Origin: Bretschneidera sinensis | Taxonomy: Eukaryota; Streptophyta; Magnoliopsida; Brassicales; Akaniaceae | Length of the DNA stretch: 64,000 nucleotides | Direction of reading: 5' to 3' | Assembly: GCA_023935145.1 (NCBI GenBank) | Contig: CM043698.1 | Coordinates: 17,549,001-17,613,000 of the forward strand | Shown: piece after piece, positions 37,720 to 48,415 of the stretch | Position numbering within the stretch: the first letter of the stretch is position 1 | How the letters are laid out: each line of letters starts with the position of its first letter | The notes under the pieces: model-generated | What the model saw: the letters and a program-made list of their open reading frames with translations, nothing else | Told to the model about the DNA's origin: nothing | Database searches by the model: none | Program-made: the position numbers and the translations under genes

Positions 37720-37940
37720 AGCCGAGTCGAGTTCAACTTGTAAGATTAAATTCAGGCTCAAACTCGAACTCGAGTTTGAGTCGAGCTTTTCAAAATAAAA
37801 TAATAAATATTTTATGTTTTTTGAAATAAAATAAATAAATATATTGTTTCTTATAATATATATTAAATATATAAAAATATAAATATAGTATATATAATAT
37901 TTTTTAAATTTATTAATTAAGCTGAGCTGGTTCGTGAGTC
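37720..37940. repeat. TCGAG-rich / AT-rich dispersed repeat, left copy beside the plastid insertion
   Basis: It begins with TCGAG-type words (GCCGAGTCGAGTTCAACTTG, CTCGAACTCGAG), passes into AAAATAAAATAATAAAT and GTATATATAATATTT, and ends GAGCTGGTTCGTGAG. The later blocks recur in the same order at 38340-38455, on the other side of the plastid-derived segment. Confidence 0.55.
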
Positions 37941-38328
37941 AGGTTTAAATTGATCCTTTCTGGATAATTAGATGATCTTCCTGAGCAGGCCTTTTACTTA
38001 GTAACTAGCATCGATGAAGCTACTGTAAAGACTACGAACTTAGAAATAGAGAGCAAATTGAAGAAATGACCTTAAATTTTTGTGGACCGACTCCTAATCG
38101 AACTGTTTGGGATTCAAAAGTAAAATAAATCATTTTATCTACTAATGGTGGACAAATTGGTGTATTATTAAATCACACGTCTATTGCCACAATAGTAGAT
38201 ATAAGTATGCTTGGTGGTTTTTCTAGAATAAGCAATAATGAAATCACTATTTTAGCAAATGATACAGAGAAGAGTAGTGACATCGATCTACAAAAATCTC
38301 AGCAAACTCTTGAAACAGCGGAAGGTAA
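37941..38328 (+). other. Nuclear plastid-DNA insertion (NUPT): atpB 3' end and atpE
   Basis: From about 37941 the frame reads GFKLILSG, a stop, then [12 protein letters not shown] and IDEATVK up to a TGA at 38067-38069. This is the C-terminus of the plastid ATP synthase beta subunit. The atpE-like frame starts at 38066 and overlaps it by ATGA, the layout known from many plastid genomes. atpE then reads [20 protein letters not shown], a [23 protein letters not shown], then [14 protein letters not shown] and SSDID. Relative to atpE as I remember it, a stretch of roughly 15 codons is missing in the middle and the C-terminus is lost. Stops and substitutions show an old, non-functional nuclear copy. 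Confidence 0.88.
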
Positions 38329-38565
38329 AATTCATGTTTGAAATAAAATAATAAATATATACGGTTTTTGAAATAAAATAAATAAAGATATGTTTTTTTA
38401 TAGTATATATAATATTTATTTAATTTATTAATTAAATCGAGCTGGTTCGTGGGTTTAACAAACCAAATTTGATATTGTTCGAGTTCGACTTGATAAACTA
38501 ACCGACTCAAACTCGATTTAATCGAGTTTCGAGTTGAGCTTTTCAAGTCAAACTGCTCCACTCAG
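38329..38565. repeat. TCGAG-rich / AT-rich dispersed repeat, right copy beside the plastid insertion
   Basis: It repeats the AAATAAAATAATAAATAT, TTTTTGAAATAAAATAAATA and GTATATATAATATTT blocks and GAGCTGGTTCGTGGG of the left copy, slightly shortened, then continues with GTTCGAGTTCGACTTG and TCGAGTTTCGAGTTGAGC. The minus-strand ORF at 38247-38561 is an accident of this repeat and the plastid insert. Confidence 0.55.
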
Positions 38566-39289
38566 TTTCAACTCTAGATCCAACCAAAAGAAGAAGAAAA
38601 AAAAGTGGTAATCATATTTAACACAGGTGTAATGTGTTAAGCATGATATTTGCTTGTTAATTTCTTGTTGACTAATAAAATTCCAGAAAGGCTATCATTA
38701 AAACGAACAAATTTAGAAGGATTTTCTTCAATTGAAATTTTCTTAAGCTTTGATGAAATTCCATGAAAAATTGTTGCAAATGGAAAGTACTAATTAGCTT
38801 TATAGTCCTTAGTGCTTAGCACATTACCTTTGAAAAAGTATAAAACCTAACATAGAGATTCCAAGTGCCCCACTACAGGCCCAGACAACACATACTGCAC
38901 CTCATTATCCTGTTGTTGGGTAATTAACAAATATAATTTTGGTATATTCAATACTTTTGTTTGATTAGGATATGGACATTTTTCTCTTAAATTTTTTAAC
39001 TCTTGTCGGCGAGACTCCATTATTGAAAGAAAAAAAAAATGATAAACAAAATATAGATTAATTAAGTATATTTATATCCTAAACTGTGACCAAATCTGAT
39101 CCTTTTTTTTACTTTTAAGATTGTCATTATATCCTTCACATGTTATCAGCAAATTTAGTTTGTGATAATCATCATAATCTGGCATAAGTCTATCTTAACT
39201 TCCTTTTTTGCCCTATTTAAAGTAATAGTACTACTTTTGAGTTTTATTTTCTTGTTATTTTTGGTATATTGGTGGAAAGAGCATTGAAC
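38566..39289. other. Intergenic region
   Basis: AT-rich; no gene or repeat is recognised. Confidence 0.4.
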
Positions 39290-39665
39290 TTGATCTCTTA
39301 TATGACAGGTTTTTAAACAGTCAATTTGATCTATTAAAAATTTTAATCGATTTTTTCAATCAATTTTTTAACCGTTTCAATAGAATTAATATAAGTATTT
39401 CAATATTAATCGATCAAATTGATTTCGATTGGTTAACTGATACTGTTTATATAAAAAAATTAATTTATTATATTATATTTAACATATTATTAATATTAAT
39501 TAATTAATTTTTTATTCGGTTAAATGATTAGAACTGTTAAAAAAATTTAATCATTAACCAATCGATTAATCGATATATATTATTTAATTAACCAATTTAA
39601 TCTTAAATTTAATTGATTAATCAAACTGTTTTAGTTAATCGATTTTAATAAATAACCCTATTTTG
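39290..39665. repeat. AT-rich repeat with many ATCGATTAA words and inverted ends
   Basis: The words AATCGATTAA, TTAATCGAT and AACCAATC recur on both strands. AAACAGTCAATTTGATC near the left end is loosely inverted as AATCAAACTGTTTTAG near the right end. This is probably a decayed MITE-like element. Arms are too diverged to fix the boundaries. Confidence 0.35.
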
Positions 39666-40419
39666 AAAAATCCATAAGCGACCATAAAGTGAAAGGACTC
39701 TGGTTTTTATTTTCTTTTTCATCTGCTTTGTTTCATAATCACTTTTTTTTAAAAGCACATTTTGTTTTTTATTAAATTGCCATCGTCCCAAAAAAAAAAT
39801 AGAGGAAAATTCATGGGCACTCTATCTTATTTTTTATTTTTACTTAATTTAATGAATGACGTCTTTGTTAGTGACAATTCTATATTTTAGAGATTTAAAG
39901 TACACACATGCTTAACCGATAATATGTTTTTCTTACAAATAAAAGAAAGCCACTTGTGATCATTTATGATGTTTAAAACGTTACATTGAAAGCGAAGCCA
40001 AATTCCCATTATTTTTAAAGTCTTGTTATGATAAATATAGTATGTAACTGAATAAAAAATGGCAGAATTATTAATGGATTCACTTGATAACTTTCTTAGA
40101 ATTAACCTCTATTGTTTTATTGCTTTTGGGTTATAAAAAAATTACACTACAAATATATACATAAAAGTAATTATTTATATGTAAAAATTATTTACATCCG
40201 TGTTGAGATATTAATATATACATAAAAGTAATTATAAAATACAAAATATATAAGTTTTAAATCACGTGTTAATTAAATGAACAGTGTTATTCAAATATCT
40301 GTCTAAAACACTTGAATCAAACACTTTGAAAACTTGAATGGACCTACAAAAGTCAAGTCTAAGCAGTTATTACTCAAGTTTTTTCAGTTTTTAGTGTTTG
40401 TGGTGGGTGTAGAGGTGGC
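39666..40419. other. Intergenic region
   Basis: AT-rich; no gene is recognised. A short repeated phrase (ATATACATAAAAGTAATTAT) occurs near 40155 and 40212. Confidence 0.35.
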
Positions 40420-40700
40420 AATTGAGTCTGGTCTGATCATTGCGGGTTGGATCATTCGAGTTTGGTTAATTTCAAGTCACGAGTCACTTCGGATTAGGTA
40501 GGGTCGAGTTCAGATCGTATCGATCTCGAATTGTGTCATGTCACAAGTCATCTCGAGTTGGGTCGGGTTAGGTTCGGATCTTATCATTCTCGAGTCATTC
40601 GGGTCGGGTCATTTCGTGTAGGATAGTTTTGGGTTCGGGCCATTTCGATTCAGATCGTTTTGGGTTTTCAAATAGGTTCGATATGACCCATAAGATTTGC
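40420..40700. repeat. Degenerate GGGTCGGGT/TTCGAG repeat block
   Basis: Unlike its AT-rich surroundings, this stretch carries many related words (GGGTCGAGTTC, CTCGAGTTGGGTCGGG, TCATTCGGGTCGGGTC, GGGTTCGGGCC). It looks like a degenerate minisatellite or the inside of a dispersed element of the TCGAG type. No coding capacity. Confidence 0.45.
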
Positions 40701-41461
40701 TCTATTTTCTTTTCCTCTAATTTTTGAGGAAATTATTTGAATTACGCTTTAAATTTAGATTACCATGTTATTTTTTTAATGTTTCATTGTCATTAAGTTC
40801 ACAAAAATATGTCAATAATAACTTAATACATTTTTTTTCATTTTAATATATTTAACTAATTATGGTTTAATTAAGTGCAAATCAAAATTATGTATGAAAA
40901 TAATGTAAATATAAAGAACTTGACAAGTTAATAACTAATAAAAGATAAAATTAACTTTTTCTTCAACAAATATAATTACGGCGAAGGCTGACGTGCATGA
41001 TATATACGAATATAACATTAAATCTAATGGTCGTTTTTTTGTAAAATAAAAAGTATACAATAAATTATAGTGTGTAAGATACATTAATATTATTAATTTA
41101 TTACACTAAATATCATTTGTTAACCTAACGCATATATGAAATTACGTGTTATTGTATATCATATAATTATGTGAAACTCTTAAAACATGTTAAGTATATA
41201 AACATATTACATATAGCTAAGAAAAAATGGTCTTACAAAAATAACAAGCAATTCCACATTTACACACTTGTTTTACATATGAATTAAACACATTCAGAGT
41301 TAATTATTTGTTATTATTATTTAATAAAAAAAATTAAGAATATTGGTACTAAAAGAAAATATAATATGATAAACAATCTATTTATATTGTTTCATGTTAA
41401 ATTGAATTTTTTATAATGATTGATGAAAAAATTAAGAATATTGGTACTAAAAAAATATATA
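40701..41461. other. Intergenic AT-rich region with a short direct repeat
   Basis: No gene is recognised. The phrase AAATTAAGAATATTGGTACT occurs near 41330 and again near 41432, the second copy leading directly into the hairpin at 41462. Confidence 0.4.
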
Positions 41462-41567
41462 GAAATTTTTTTCTATATATGTGAGAAAAAAACGACGCAG
41501 ACCTGATGCACTCACCTAGAGAGATCTGCATCGTTTTTTTCTCACACATATAGAAGAAATTTTGACA
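41462..41567. mobile_element. Short perfect-looking hairpin (MITE-like, about 105 bp)
   Basis: The left arm AAATTTTTTTCTATATATGT, then GAGAAAAAAACGACGCAGA, is inverted at the right arm (reverse complement AAATTTCTTCTATATGTGTG, then AGAAAAAAACGATGCAGA). Arms are about 40 bp with few mismatches and the loop is about 25 bp. It is more GC-containing at the loop-proximal side. It could be a very small MITE or a foldback, and a miRNA-type precursor cannot be excluded. Confidence 0.5.
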
Positions 41568-42264
41568 ATATTCATTTTTGATCTGTTATCTATCTAATAA
41601 GACACGAATATGAACATAAAAAATAAAATTTATTAAAAAAATAAATATTATTAACCTAAACTCATTGACCATTACTTATAGATCCGACCATCGATTTCCA
41701 CCTCACACCCTAATTCATCGTGAGGTTTTTTGAGAGTTAGAAATTGGTGAAAGGTCATGTGCTCTGACGGTGTCGACAAACGATAAGCAATCCTTAAAAA
41801 AGATTTGTTGTTTCCACCAAAAGTTGTAGAATGCAAAATTTCAAAATTAACCTTAAAAAAAGGTTAGCACTGATGCCAAAATCCTTTTTGTTACATTTAG
41901 TTTGCTGCAAAAATAAATGAACCCTTCTAGCCATTTTTATCAAAAGAATACAATTAAACTTTTTATTTTTTGAACTCTTTTTCAGATTGGTATTTTGAAG
42001 TTCATGATATATCACACCAAACCATTGCCTTTGTTCTTGCCAGACGGGTAATCTCTCGGACAATTTTGAACCCGATCTACCCTCATTATCATTAGGTTTG
42101 CCAACAGATTTGCGTGGAACCGAAGGTACCCTTGTAATATGTCTAGTGGTTACTGTAGTCAAAGGTATCATCATTAGGTTCTTACCATAGGCTTACCCTT
42201 GTAATATGTTAAAAAAAAAGCTCCCAATCCATCAAAAATATTTTTGTTAGAACATAAAAGTAGT
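41568..42264. other. Intergenic region with an unexplained minus-strand ORF
   Basis: A 126-codon frame lies at 41794-42174 on the minus strand. I recognise no domain. Part of it (TRHITRVPSV) arises from a local duplication: CCTTGTAATATGTC near 42131 recurs near 42196, and CATCATTAGG/TATCATTAGG also recurs. I leave it as non-coding or unknown. The last five bases (GTAGT) are the target duplication of the next element. Confidence 0.35.
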
Positions 42265-42777
42265 TGTCAGGGAAGTGGGCTACTACCAACCTTTTATTGG
42301 GGTTAAAGAAAACAGCAGCTAAGTGGGCTGCTACCAACCTTTTGAGGTAAAAAAAAACAATAGGGAAGTGGGCGGCACCTACCCATCAACACATTTCATT
42401 TTGCCTATAAATACTAATGGCTCTCATTTTGTATAGCCATCACAAAATCAAGAGAAGTGTATTAGAGAGAGTGTGAGAGTTATTACTTAGAGAGAAAAAT
42501 TTGTTCATTCTTTGTAAGTAATATTTTTCCGATTTTGTGAGAGAGTTGTTTCCCCTATTACAATAGAGATTAGACAATTGTTATGTCATTGTAGTCAGAG
42601 AGAAGGTGTAGTAATCCCTATTTTACAATAGTGAAATCCTCCTACACTTGCCCGTAGTCTTTTACCCCAATTTGTTAGGGGTTTTTCCACGTAAAATATT
42701 TGTGTCTTGTTTATCTTCATTTTTCTTATTCGCTTTAGTTATATGTTAGCTTCGACCCGGTAATCTTTTTTCTAACA
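42265..42777 (+). repeat. 5' LTR of the Copia element
   Basis: Starts TGTCAGGG and ends TCTAACA. The U3 part contains three related copies of AGTGGGC(T/G)G.. followed by a CTACC-type block (near 42272, 42321, 42367), probably promoter repeats. A TATA box CTATAAATACT follows at about 42415. Downstream are GA-rich and T-rich leader segments. Confidence 0.92.
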
Positions 42778-42828
42778 GTGGTATCAGAGCTATTGGTTGA
42801 GAGGTGTGAAGCAGATCGTTGTGAACGA

Positions 42829-45800
42829 AATGTCAACTACAACAAAGTTTAATGTTGAGAAGTTTAACGGGAGTAATTTCTCGTTATGGAAAATGAAGAT
42901 TAAGGCAATTCTGAGGAAAGACAATTGTTTGGCAGCAATTGAAGAAAGACCCGCAGAGATTACTGATGACAGCAAGTGGAACGAGATGGACGGCATCGCA
43001 ATTGCCGATCTGCACTTAGCACTAGCCGATGGAGTGTTATCTAGTGTGGCGAAAAAGAAGACTGCGAAGGAGATTTGGGATACTCTAACAAGACTGTACG
43101 AGGCCAAGTCACTACACAATAAGATCTTCTTAAAGAGGAGACTTTACACTCTTCGAATGACGGAATCCACGTCGGTGACCGACCACATCAACATTTTAAA
43201 TACTTTATTTTCACAACTTACATCGATGGGTTACACAATAAAGGCATCTGAACGTGCAGAGCTTCTACTACAAAGTCTACCTGACTCGTATGATCAACTC
43301 ATCATCAACTTGACGAACAACATCCTCACGGACTATCTAGCCTTCGATGAAATTGCAGCTGCTGTTTTGGAAGAAGAAACCAGGCGCAAAAACAAGAAAG
43401 ACAGATATACAAGTTCGCAGCAAGCGGAAGCTTTGACGATGACGAGAGGAAGATCAACGGAACGTGGCCCCAGTGGGAGTCAGAATCATGGTAGATCGAA
43501 ATCAAAAAGTAAGAAGAATTTCAAGTGCTACAACTGTGGCAAGAAAGGGCATGTCAAGAAAGATTGTTGGTACACAAAGAAGAGTGGAGTCCCTGAGTCA
43601 TTAAATGCTCAAGGGAATGTAGCAAGTGCCTCAGATGATGGTGAAGTTCTATATAGCGAGGCAACAACGGTAGTTGGAGGCAGAAAGCAGTTCGCTGACA
43701 TCTAGTTACTAGACTCAGGAGCAACATGGCACATGACATCTCGGAGAGAATGGTTCCACAAATATGAACCAATCTCAGGAGGTTCTGTACACATGGGTGA
43801 TGATCATGCTTTGGAGATCGCTGGTATTGGTACTATCAAGATAAAGATGTTTGATGATACGGTTCGCACTATTCAGGAAGTACGACATGTAAATGGCCTG
43901 AGAAAGAATCTATTGTCTTTGGGGAAAATAGATAGTCTTGGATGCAAGACCCATGTTGAAAATGGGATCATGAAGATTGTCAAAGGTGCGCTTGTGGTTA
44001 TGAAGGCAGAAAAGATCGCGGCAAATCTATTCATGCTTAAAGGAGAAACGCTGCAGGAAGCTGATGCGTGTGTCGCGTCAACCAGTAAGGGAGAAGAGTC
44101 GACGATGATGTGGCATCTCAAACTAGGCCATATGTCGGAATGAGGTTTGAAGATTCTCTCTGACAGAAAGCTGCTTCCAGGGCTCAAATTGGTAAATATA
44201 CCTTTATGTGAGCATTGTGTTACAAGTAAGCAACATAGATTGAAGTTTAGCAGATCTGATGCTAGGAGTAAATGCATTCTAGACTTGATTCATTCTGATG
44301 TATGGGAGTCACCAGAAATGTCCCTAGGATGAGCAAAGTACTTTGTGTCTTTTATTGATGATTATTCTAGGAGATGTTGGGTGTATCCAATCAAGAAGAA
44401 GTCAGATGTATTTTCGGTATTCAAAGACTTCAAAGCGCGGGTGGAACTTGAATCTGTGAAAAAGATCAAGTGCTTAAGGATAGATAATGGAATAGAGTAC
44501 ACAGACGGCGAGTTTCTTGCTCTTTGTAAGCGGGAAGGTGTCAAACGACAGTTCACAATCACATACACGCCTCAACAAAATGGAGTGGCAAAACGGATGA
44601 ATAGAACTCTTACAGAAAGGATGAGAGCTATGTTGAGGACTGCAGGTCAACCGAACTCTTTTTGGGCAGAAGCAGTCAAAACTGCCTGTTATGTGATAAA
44701 TCGATCGCCATCAACAGCAATTAATTTAAAGACGCCGATGAATATGTGGACTGGTAAGCCAGCAGACTACTCTATTTTACATTCTTTTGGATGTCCTGCG
44801 TATGTGATGTACAATGCCCAAGAAAGAACGAAGTTGAATCTGAAATCTAGGAGGTGTATATTCTTGGGGTATGTTGACGGAGTAAAGGAGTATCGCCTGT
44901 AGGATCCCACTACCTGCAAGGTTGTTGTCAGCAGGGATGTGATTTTTGCAGAAGATCAACTACTACAAAAAGATGAAGACGATAGCACGTCGAAAGAGGT
45001 TTCAGAGACTACAACAATACAGGTGGAAAATAATCAAGTACAAGAAACTCCAGTTTATGCTAAAGCAGCACCAGAGCACAAAGTACAAGAACTAGTCGAG
45101 TCTGAAGCTCCAGAAGCTCGCCGGTGAACTCGTGAGAGAAGGCCGCCAGCTTGGCATTCGGAGTTTGTCACTGAGAGCAATGTTGCATACTGTCTTTTAA
45201 CAGAGGATGAAGAGCCTTCAACTTTCCAATAAGCTACAACTAGCTCAGATGTGTCTTTGTGGATGGCAGCAATGCAGGAAGAAATTGAAGCTCTACACAA
45301 GAACAAGACTTGGGAACTGGTACCATTGCCACATGGGAGAAAAGCCATAGGTAACAAATGGGTCTACAAGATCAAGCGGGATAACAATGATCAAGTGGAA
45401 CGGTTTCGTGCAAGACTGGTGGTAAAGGGATTCGTTCAAAAAGAAGGTATTGATTTCAATGAGATATTTTCCCCGGTGGTTCGGCTTACAACAATCAGAG
45501 TAGTCCTGGCTATGTGTTCTACGTTTGACTTACATCTGGAGTAGTTGGATGTGAAAACTGCATTTCTTCATGGAGAACTTGAAGAAGAAATCTATATACT
45601 CCAACCATAAGGTTTTGCTGAAACAGGAAAGGAGAACTTTGTTTGCAGGTTGAACAAATCTCAATACGATCTCAAACAAGCGCCGAGGTGTTGGTACAAG
45701 AGATTTGATTCCTTCATTATTAGCCTTGGATACAACAGACTCAGTTCAGACCATTGTACGTACTTCAAAAGGTTTGATGGTGATAATGATTTTATTATCT

Positions 45801-46774
45801 TGTTGTTGTATGTGGATGACATGTTGGTAGCAGGCCCCAACAGAGATCAAATCAAAAAATTGAAGGCACAGTTGGCTAGGGAGTTTGATATGAAGGACTT
45901 GGGACTAGCAAACAAGATTATAGAGATGCAGATTCACCGAGACAGAAATAACAGGAAGATTTGGCTTTCCCAGAAGAACTACTTCAACAAGATTTTGCGA
46001 CGTTTTAACATGCAAGATAGTAAGCCAATTTCTACCCCACTACCTATTAATTTCAAGTTATCCTCAAATATGTGTCCTAGCAATGAAGAAGAAATGAGGG
46101 AGATGTCTCGAGTACTGTATGCATCAGCAGTGAGAAGTTTAATGTTTGCTATGATTTGTACAAGACCAGACATTGCACAAGCAGTGGGAGTGGTTAGTTG
46201 ATTTATGGCGAATCCTGGTGGAGAGCATTGGAATACTGTGAAGAGGGTTCTGAGATACATCAGAGGAAACTCAGATGCTGCATTATGTTACGAAGGATCA
46301 TATTTTACTGTTAGAGGCTATGTTGATTCAGATTTTGCAGGGGATCTCAATAAAAGCAAATCTACTACAGATTATGTGTTTACACTTGCAGGAGGAGCTG
46401 TAAGCTGGGTTTCTAAACTGCAGACGGTTGTGGCTCTATCTACAACGGAAGCAGAATACATAGCGGTTACACAAGCTTGTAAGGAAGCAGTTTGGATACA
46501 AAGGTTATTGGAAGAGCTCGGGCACAAGCAGGAGAAGATTGTTCTGTTTCGTGACAGTCAGAGTGCCTTGCACATTGCAAAGAATCCAGCTTTTCATTCA
46601 CGGACAAAGCACATAAGGGTTCAGTATCACTTCGTTCGAGAAGTAATGGAAGAAAGTAGTGTGGATATGCAGAAGATTCACACCGACGAGAACCTAGCAG
46701 ATGTTATGACCAAGCCAATCAACACTGACAAGTTTAAATGGTGTAGATCCTCATGTGGTCTAGCGGAAACGTAA
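42829..46774 (+). pseudogene. Copia Gag-Pol polyprotein, disrupted by nine in-frame stops
   Basis: All parts lie in one frame, with no frameshift seen. Gag: 42829 to about 43700, with a CCHC zinc knuckle (CYNCGKKGHVKKDC, about 43526-43567). Protease: LDSGA at about 43709-43723. Integrase: HHCC zinc motif at 44111-44235, then the catalytic core at about 44290-44640, with the third acidic position of D,D-35-E occupied by lysine (codon 44591-44593). Reverse transcriptase: about 45250-45960 with YVDDM at 45809-45823. RNase H: about 46300-46720 (DSDFAGD, TEAEYIA, DSQSA). Premature stops begin at 43703, 44141, 44330, 44900, 45125, 45230, 45542, 45608 and 46199, and the frame ends at 46774. The pieces that look like separate ORFs are parts of this single decayed frame. 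Confidence 0.93.
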
Positions 46775-46879
46775 GCAAGCATGGATTTGGCAAGTGAGGA
46801 AGGATGGAAGGATTACGAAAGATCTGCTGCATAGATCGAGATGTGAAGACAGATTGAAATCGGTCTTCAAGTGGGAGAT

Positions 46880-47393
46880 TTTCAGGGAAGTGGGCTGCTA
46901 CCAACCCTTTATTGGGGTCAAAGAAAACAGCAGCTAAGTGGGCTGCTACCAACCTTTTGAGGTCAAAGAAAACAGCAGGGAAGTGGGCGGCACTTACCCA
47001 CTAGCACATTTCATTTTGTCTATAAATACTCATGACTCTCATTTTGTATAGCCATCACAAAATCAAGAGAAGTGTATTAGAGAGAGTGTGAGAGTTACTA
47101 CTTAGAGAAGAAAATTTGTTCATTCTTTGTAAGTAATATTTTTCCGATTTTGTGAGAGAGTTGTTTCTCCTATTACAATAGAGATTAGACAATTGTTATC
47201 TCATTGTAATCAGAGAGAAGGTGTCGTAATCCCTATTTTACAATAGTGAAATCCTCCTACACTTGTCCGTGGGTTTTTACCCCAATTTGTTCGGAGTTTT
47301 TCCACGTAAAATATTTATGTTTTGTTTATCTTCATTTGTCTTATTTCGCTTTAGTTGTGTATTAGTTTCGATCCGGTAATCTTTTTTTTAATA
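46880..47393 (+). repeat. 3' LTR of the Copia element
   Basis: 514 bp, aligned end to end with the 5' LTR. It has the changed terminal dinucleotides TT and TA. The same triple U3 motif and TATA box are present. Confidence 0.92.
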
Positions 47394-47398
47394 GTAGT

Positions 47399-47894
47399 CT
47401 AAGCAAGAGAAGAAAAAACTGAGAGTTTCATCATTATCATCGAAGATGTAGATTATAAGGGTAATATAAAAAAGGGACTTAGAAAGAGGACTTTGGCCTC
47501 TGGTCTTTTTCAATTTAGCTGTCATGAAATTTTAAAAACAAATGTTTTTGGATGTGTGGAGGCCCTAAGAGAAAGAATAATTGCTGTGAATAAAAGTGTA
47601 ATGGTTGAAAGAATGGAAGGGAAAGAGGAATAAATTGTGCTTCACAAATCACAATCATAAAAATATCGAAGAGAGAGATTTTAAGGATATAAGTAATTTA
47701 GTTATTTTTTTTTTTAAATTAAAAGTGTCTACTCATTTTTACAGCAATACAGTTGACCTTACAGTAGAGAGAATCAACTACTACCAAGTTGACTAGCTAT
47801 TGGGTAATACTAATTACCATGGAGACATGTTTCTTCTTGCGGGCAATTGTTGGTTGAGGTTGCCGGAAAAGGTTGCTGTCTCCAATAAAAAACA
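47399..47894. other. Intergenic, upstream of the XBAT gene
   Basis: No gene is recognised. The ORF 47605-47796 is AT-rich without domains. Confidence 0.35.
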
Positions 47895-48415
47895 TCCCCC
47901 CACCTTTATCTCCTTTTTGATAATTTTTCATTCTCTTCCCTTTATTTCTAAAATTGCATTTTGATAGCACAATACATTGCCATACAAAGCCATTTTCAGA
48001 CCTCTCTTTATTAAGTTATTTTAGTCTTACATCTTTCATTTGGTCAATTCTCTTCCAAAAAACAAGGAGGTAGTTGATCTGGTGTATTGCAAATTTTAGT
48101 TATTTGATGAGTGTCTCCAAATGGGTATTGCAGATTTTGATTCTTTGAGTCCCCCACCTTTATCTCATCCTTGATAATTTTTCACTCTCTTCCCTTTATT
48201 TCTAAAATTGCATTTTGATAGCACAATACATTGCCATTCAAAGCCATTTTTAGATAATCTATCGTTCCTCTCTTTGATAAGTCATTTTAGTCGTACATCT
48301 TTCATTTGGTCAATTCTCTTACAAAAACAAGGAGGTAGTTGATCTAGTGTATTGCAAATTTTAGTTATTTGATGAGTGTCTGCAAGTGGGTATTGCAGAT
48401 TTTGATTCTTTGAGG
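47895..48415. repeat. Tandem duplication of about 255 bp upstream of the XBAT gene
   Basis: Copy 1 is about 47895-48149 and copy 2 about 48150-48415. Both start TCCCCCACCTTTATCTC and pass through TTTCTAAAATTGCATTTTGA, TTTCATTTGGTCAATTCTCT, AACAAGGAGGTAGTTGATCT and GGGTATTGCAGATTTTGATT. They differ by scattered substitutions and a roughly 10-base insertion in copy 2. The pair ends about 670 bp before the start codon, so it lies in the promoter or leader. Confidence 0.85.

Larger units (their letters stand above)
42265..47393 (+). mobile_element. Full-length Ty1/Copia LTR retrotransposon (5129 bp, inactive)
   Basis: The 5' LTR is 42265-42777 and the 3' LTR 46880-47393. A perfect 5-bp target duplication GTAGT flanks the element (42260-42264 and 47394-47398). 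The primer-binding site TGGTATCAGAGC (42779-42790) matches the tRNA-iMet 3' end, and a purine-rich tract AAGTGGGAGA precedes the 3' LTR. One reading frame runs through Gag, protease, integrase, reverse transcriptase and RNase H in the Copia order. I count roughly 38 substitutions and one indel between the LTRs, about 7-8% divergence, so the insertion is not recent. The outer TG...CA ends are intact on the 5' LTR but changed (TT...TA) on the 3' LTR. Confidence 0.95.

Noticed and set aside
38247..38561. 104-codon minus-strand ORF
   Set aside because: It runs across the plastid-derived insert and the flanking repeat, so it is an accidental frame.
41794..42174. 126-codon minus-strand ORF next to the Copia element
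   Set aside because: No recognisable domain, overlaps a local duplication, and AT-rich with no splice or leader context. Possibly a decayed transposon piece.
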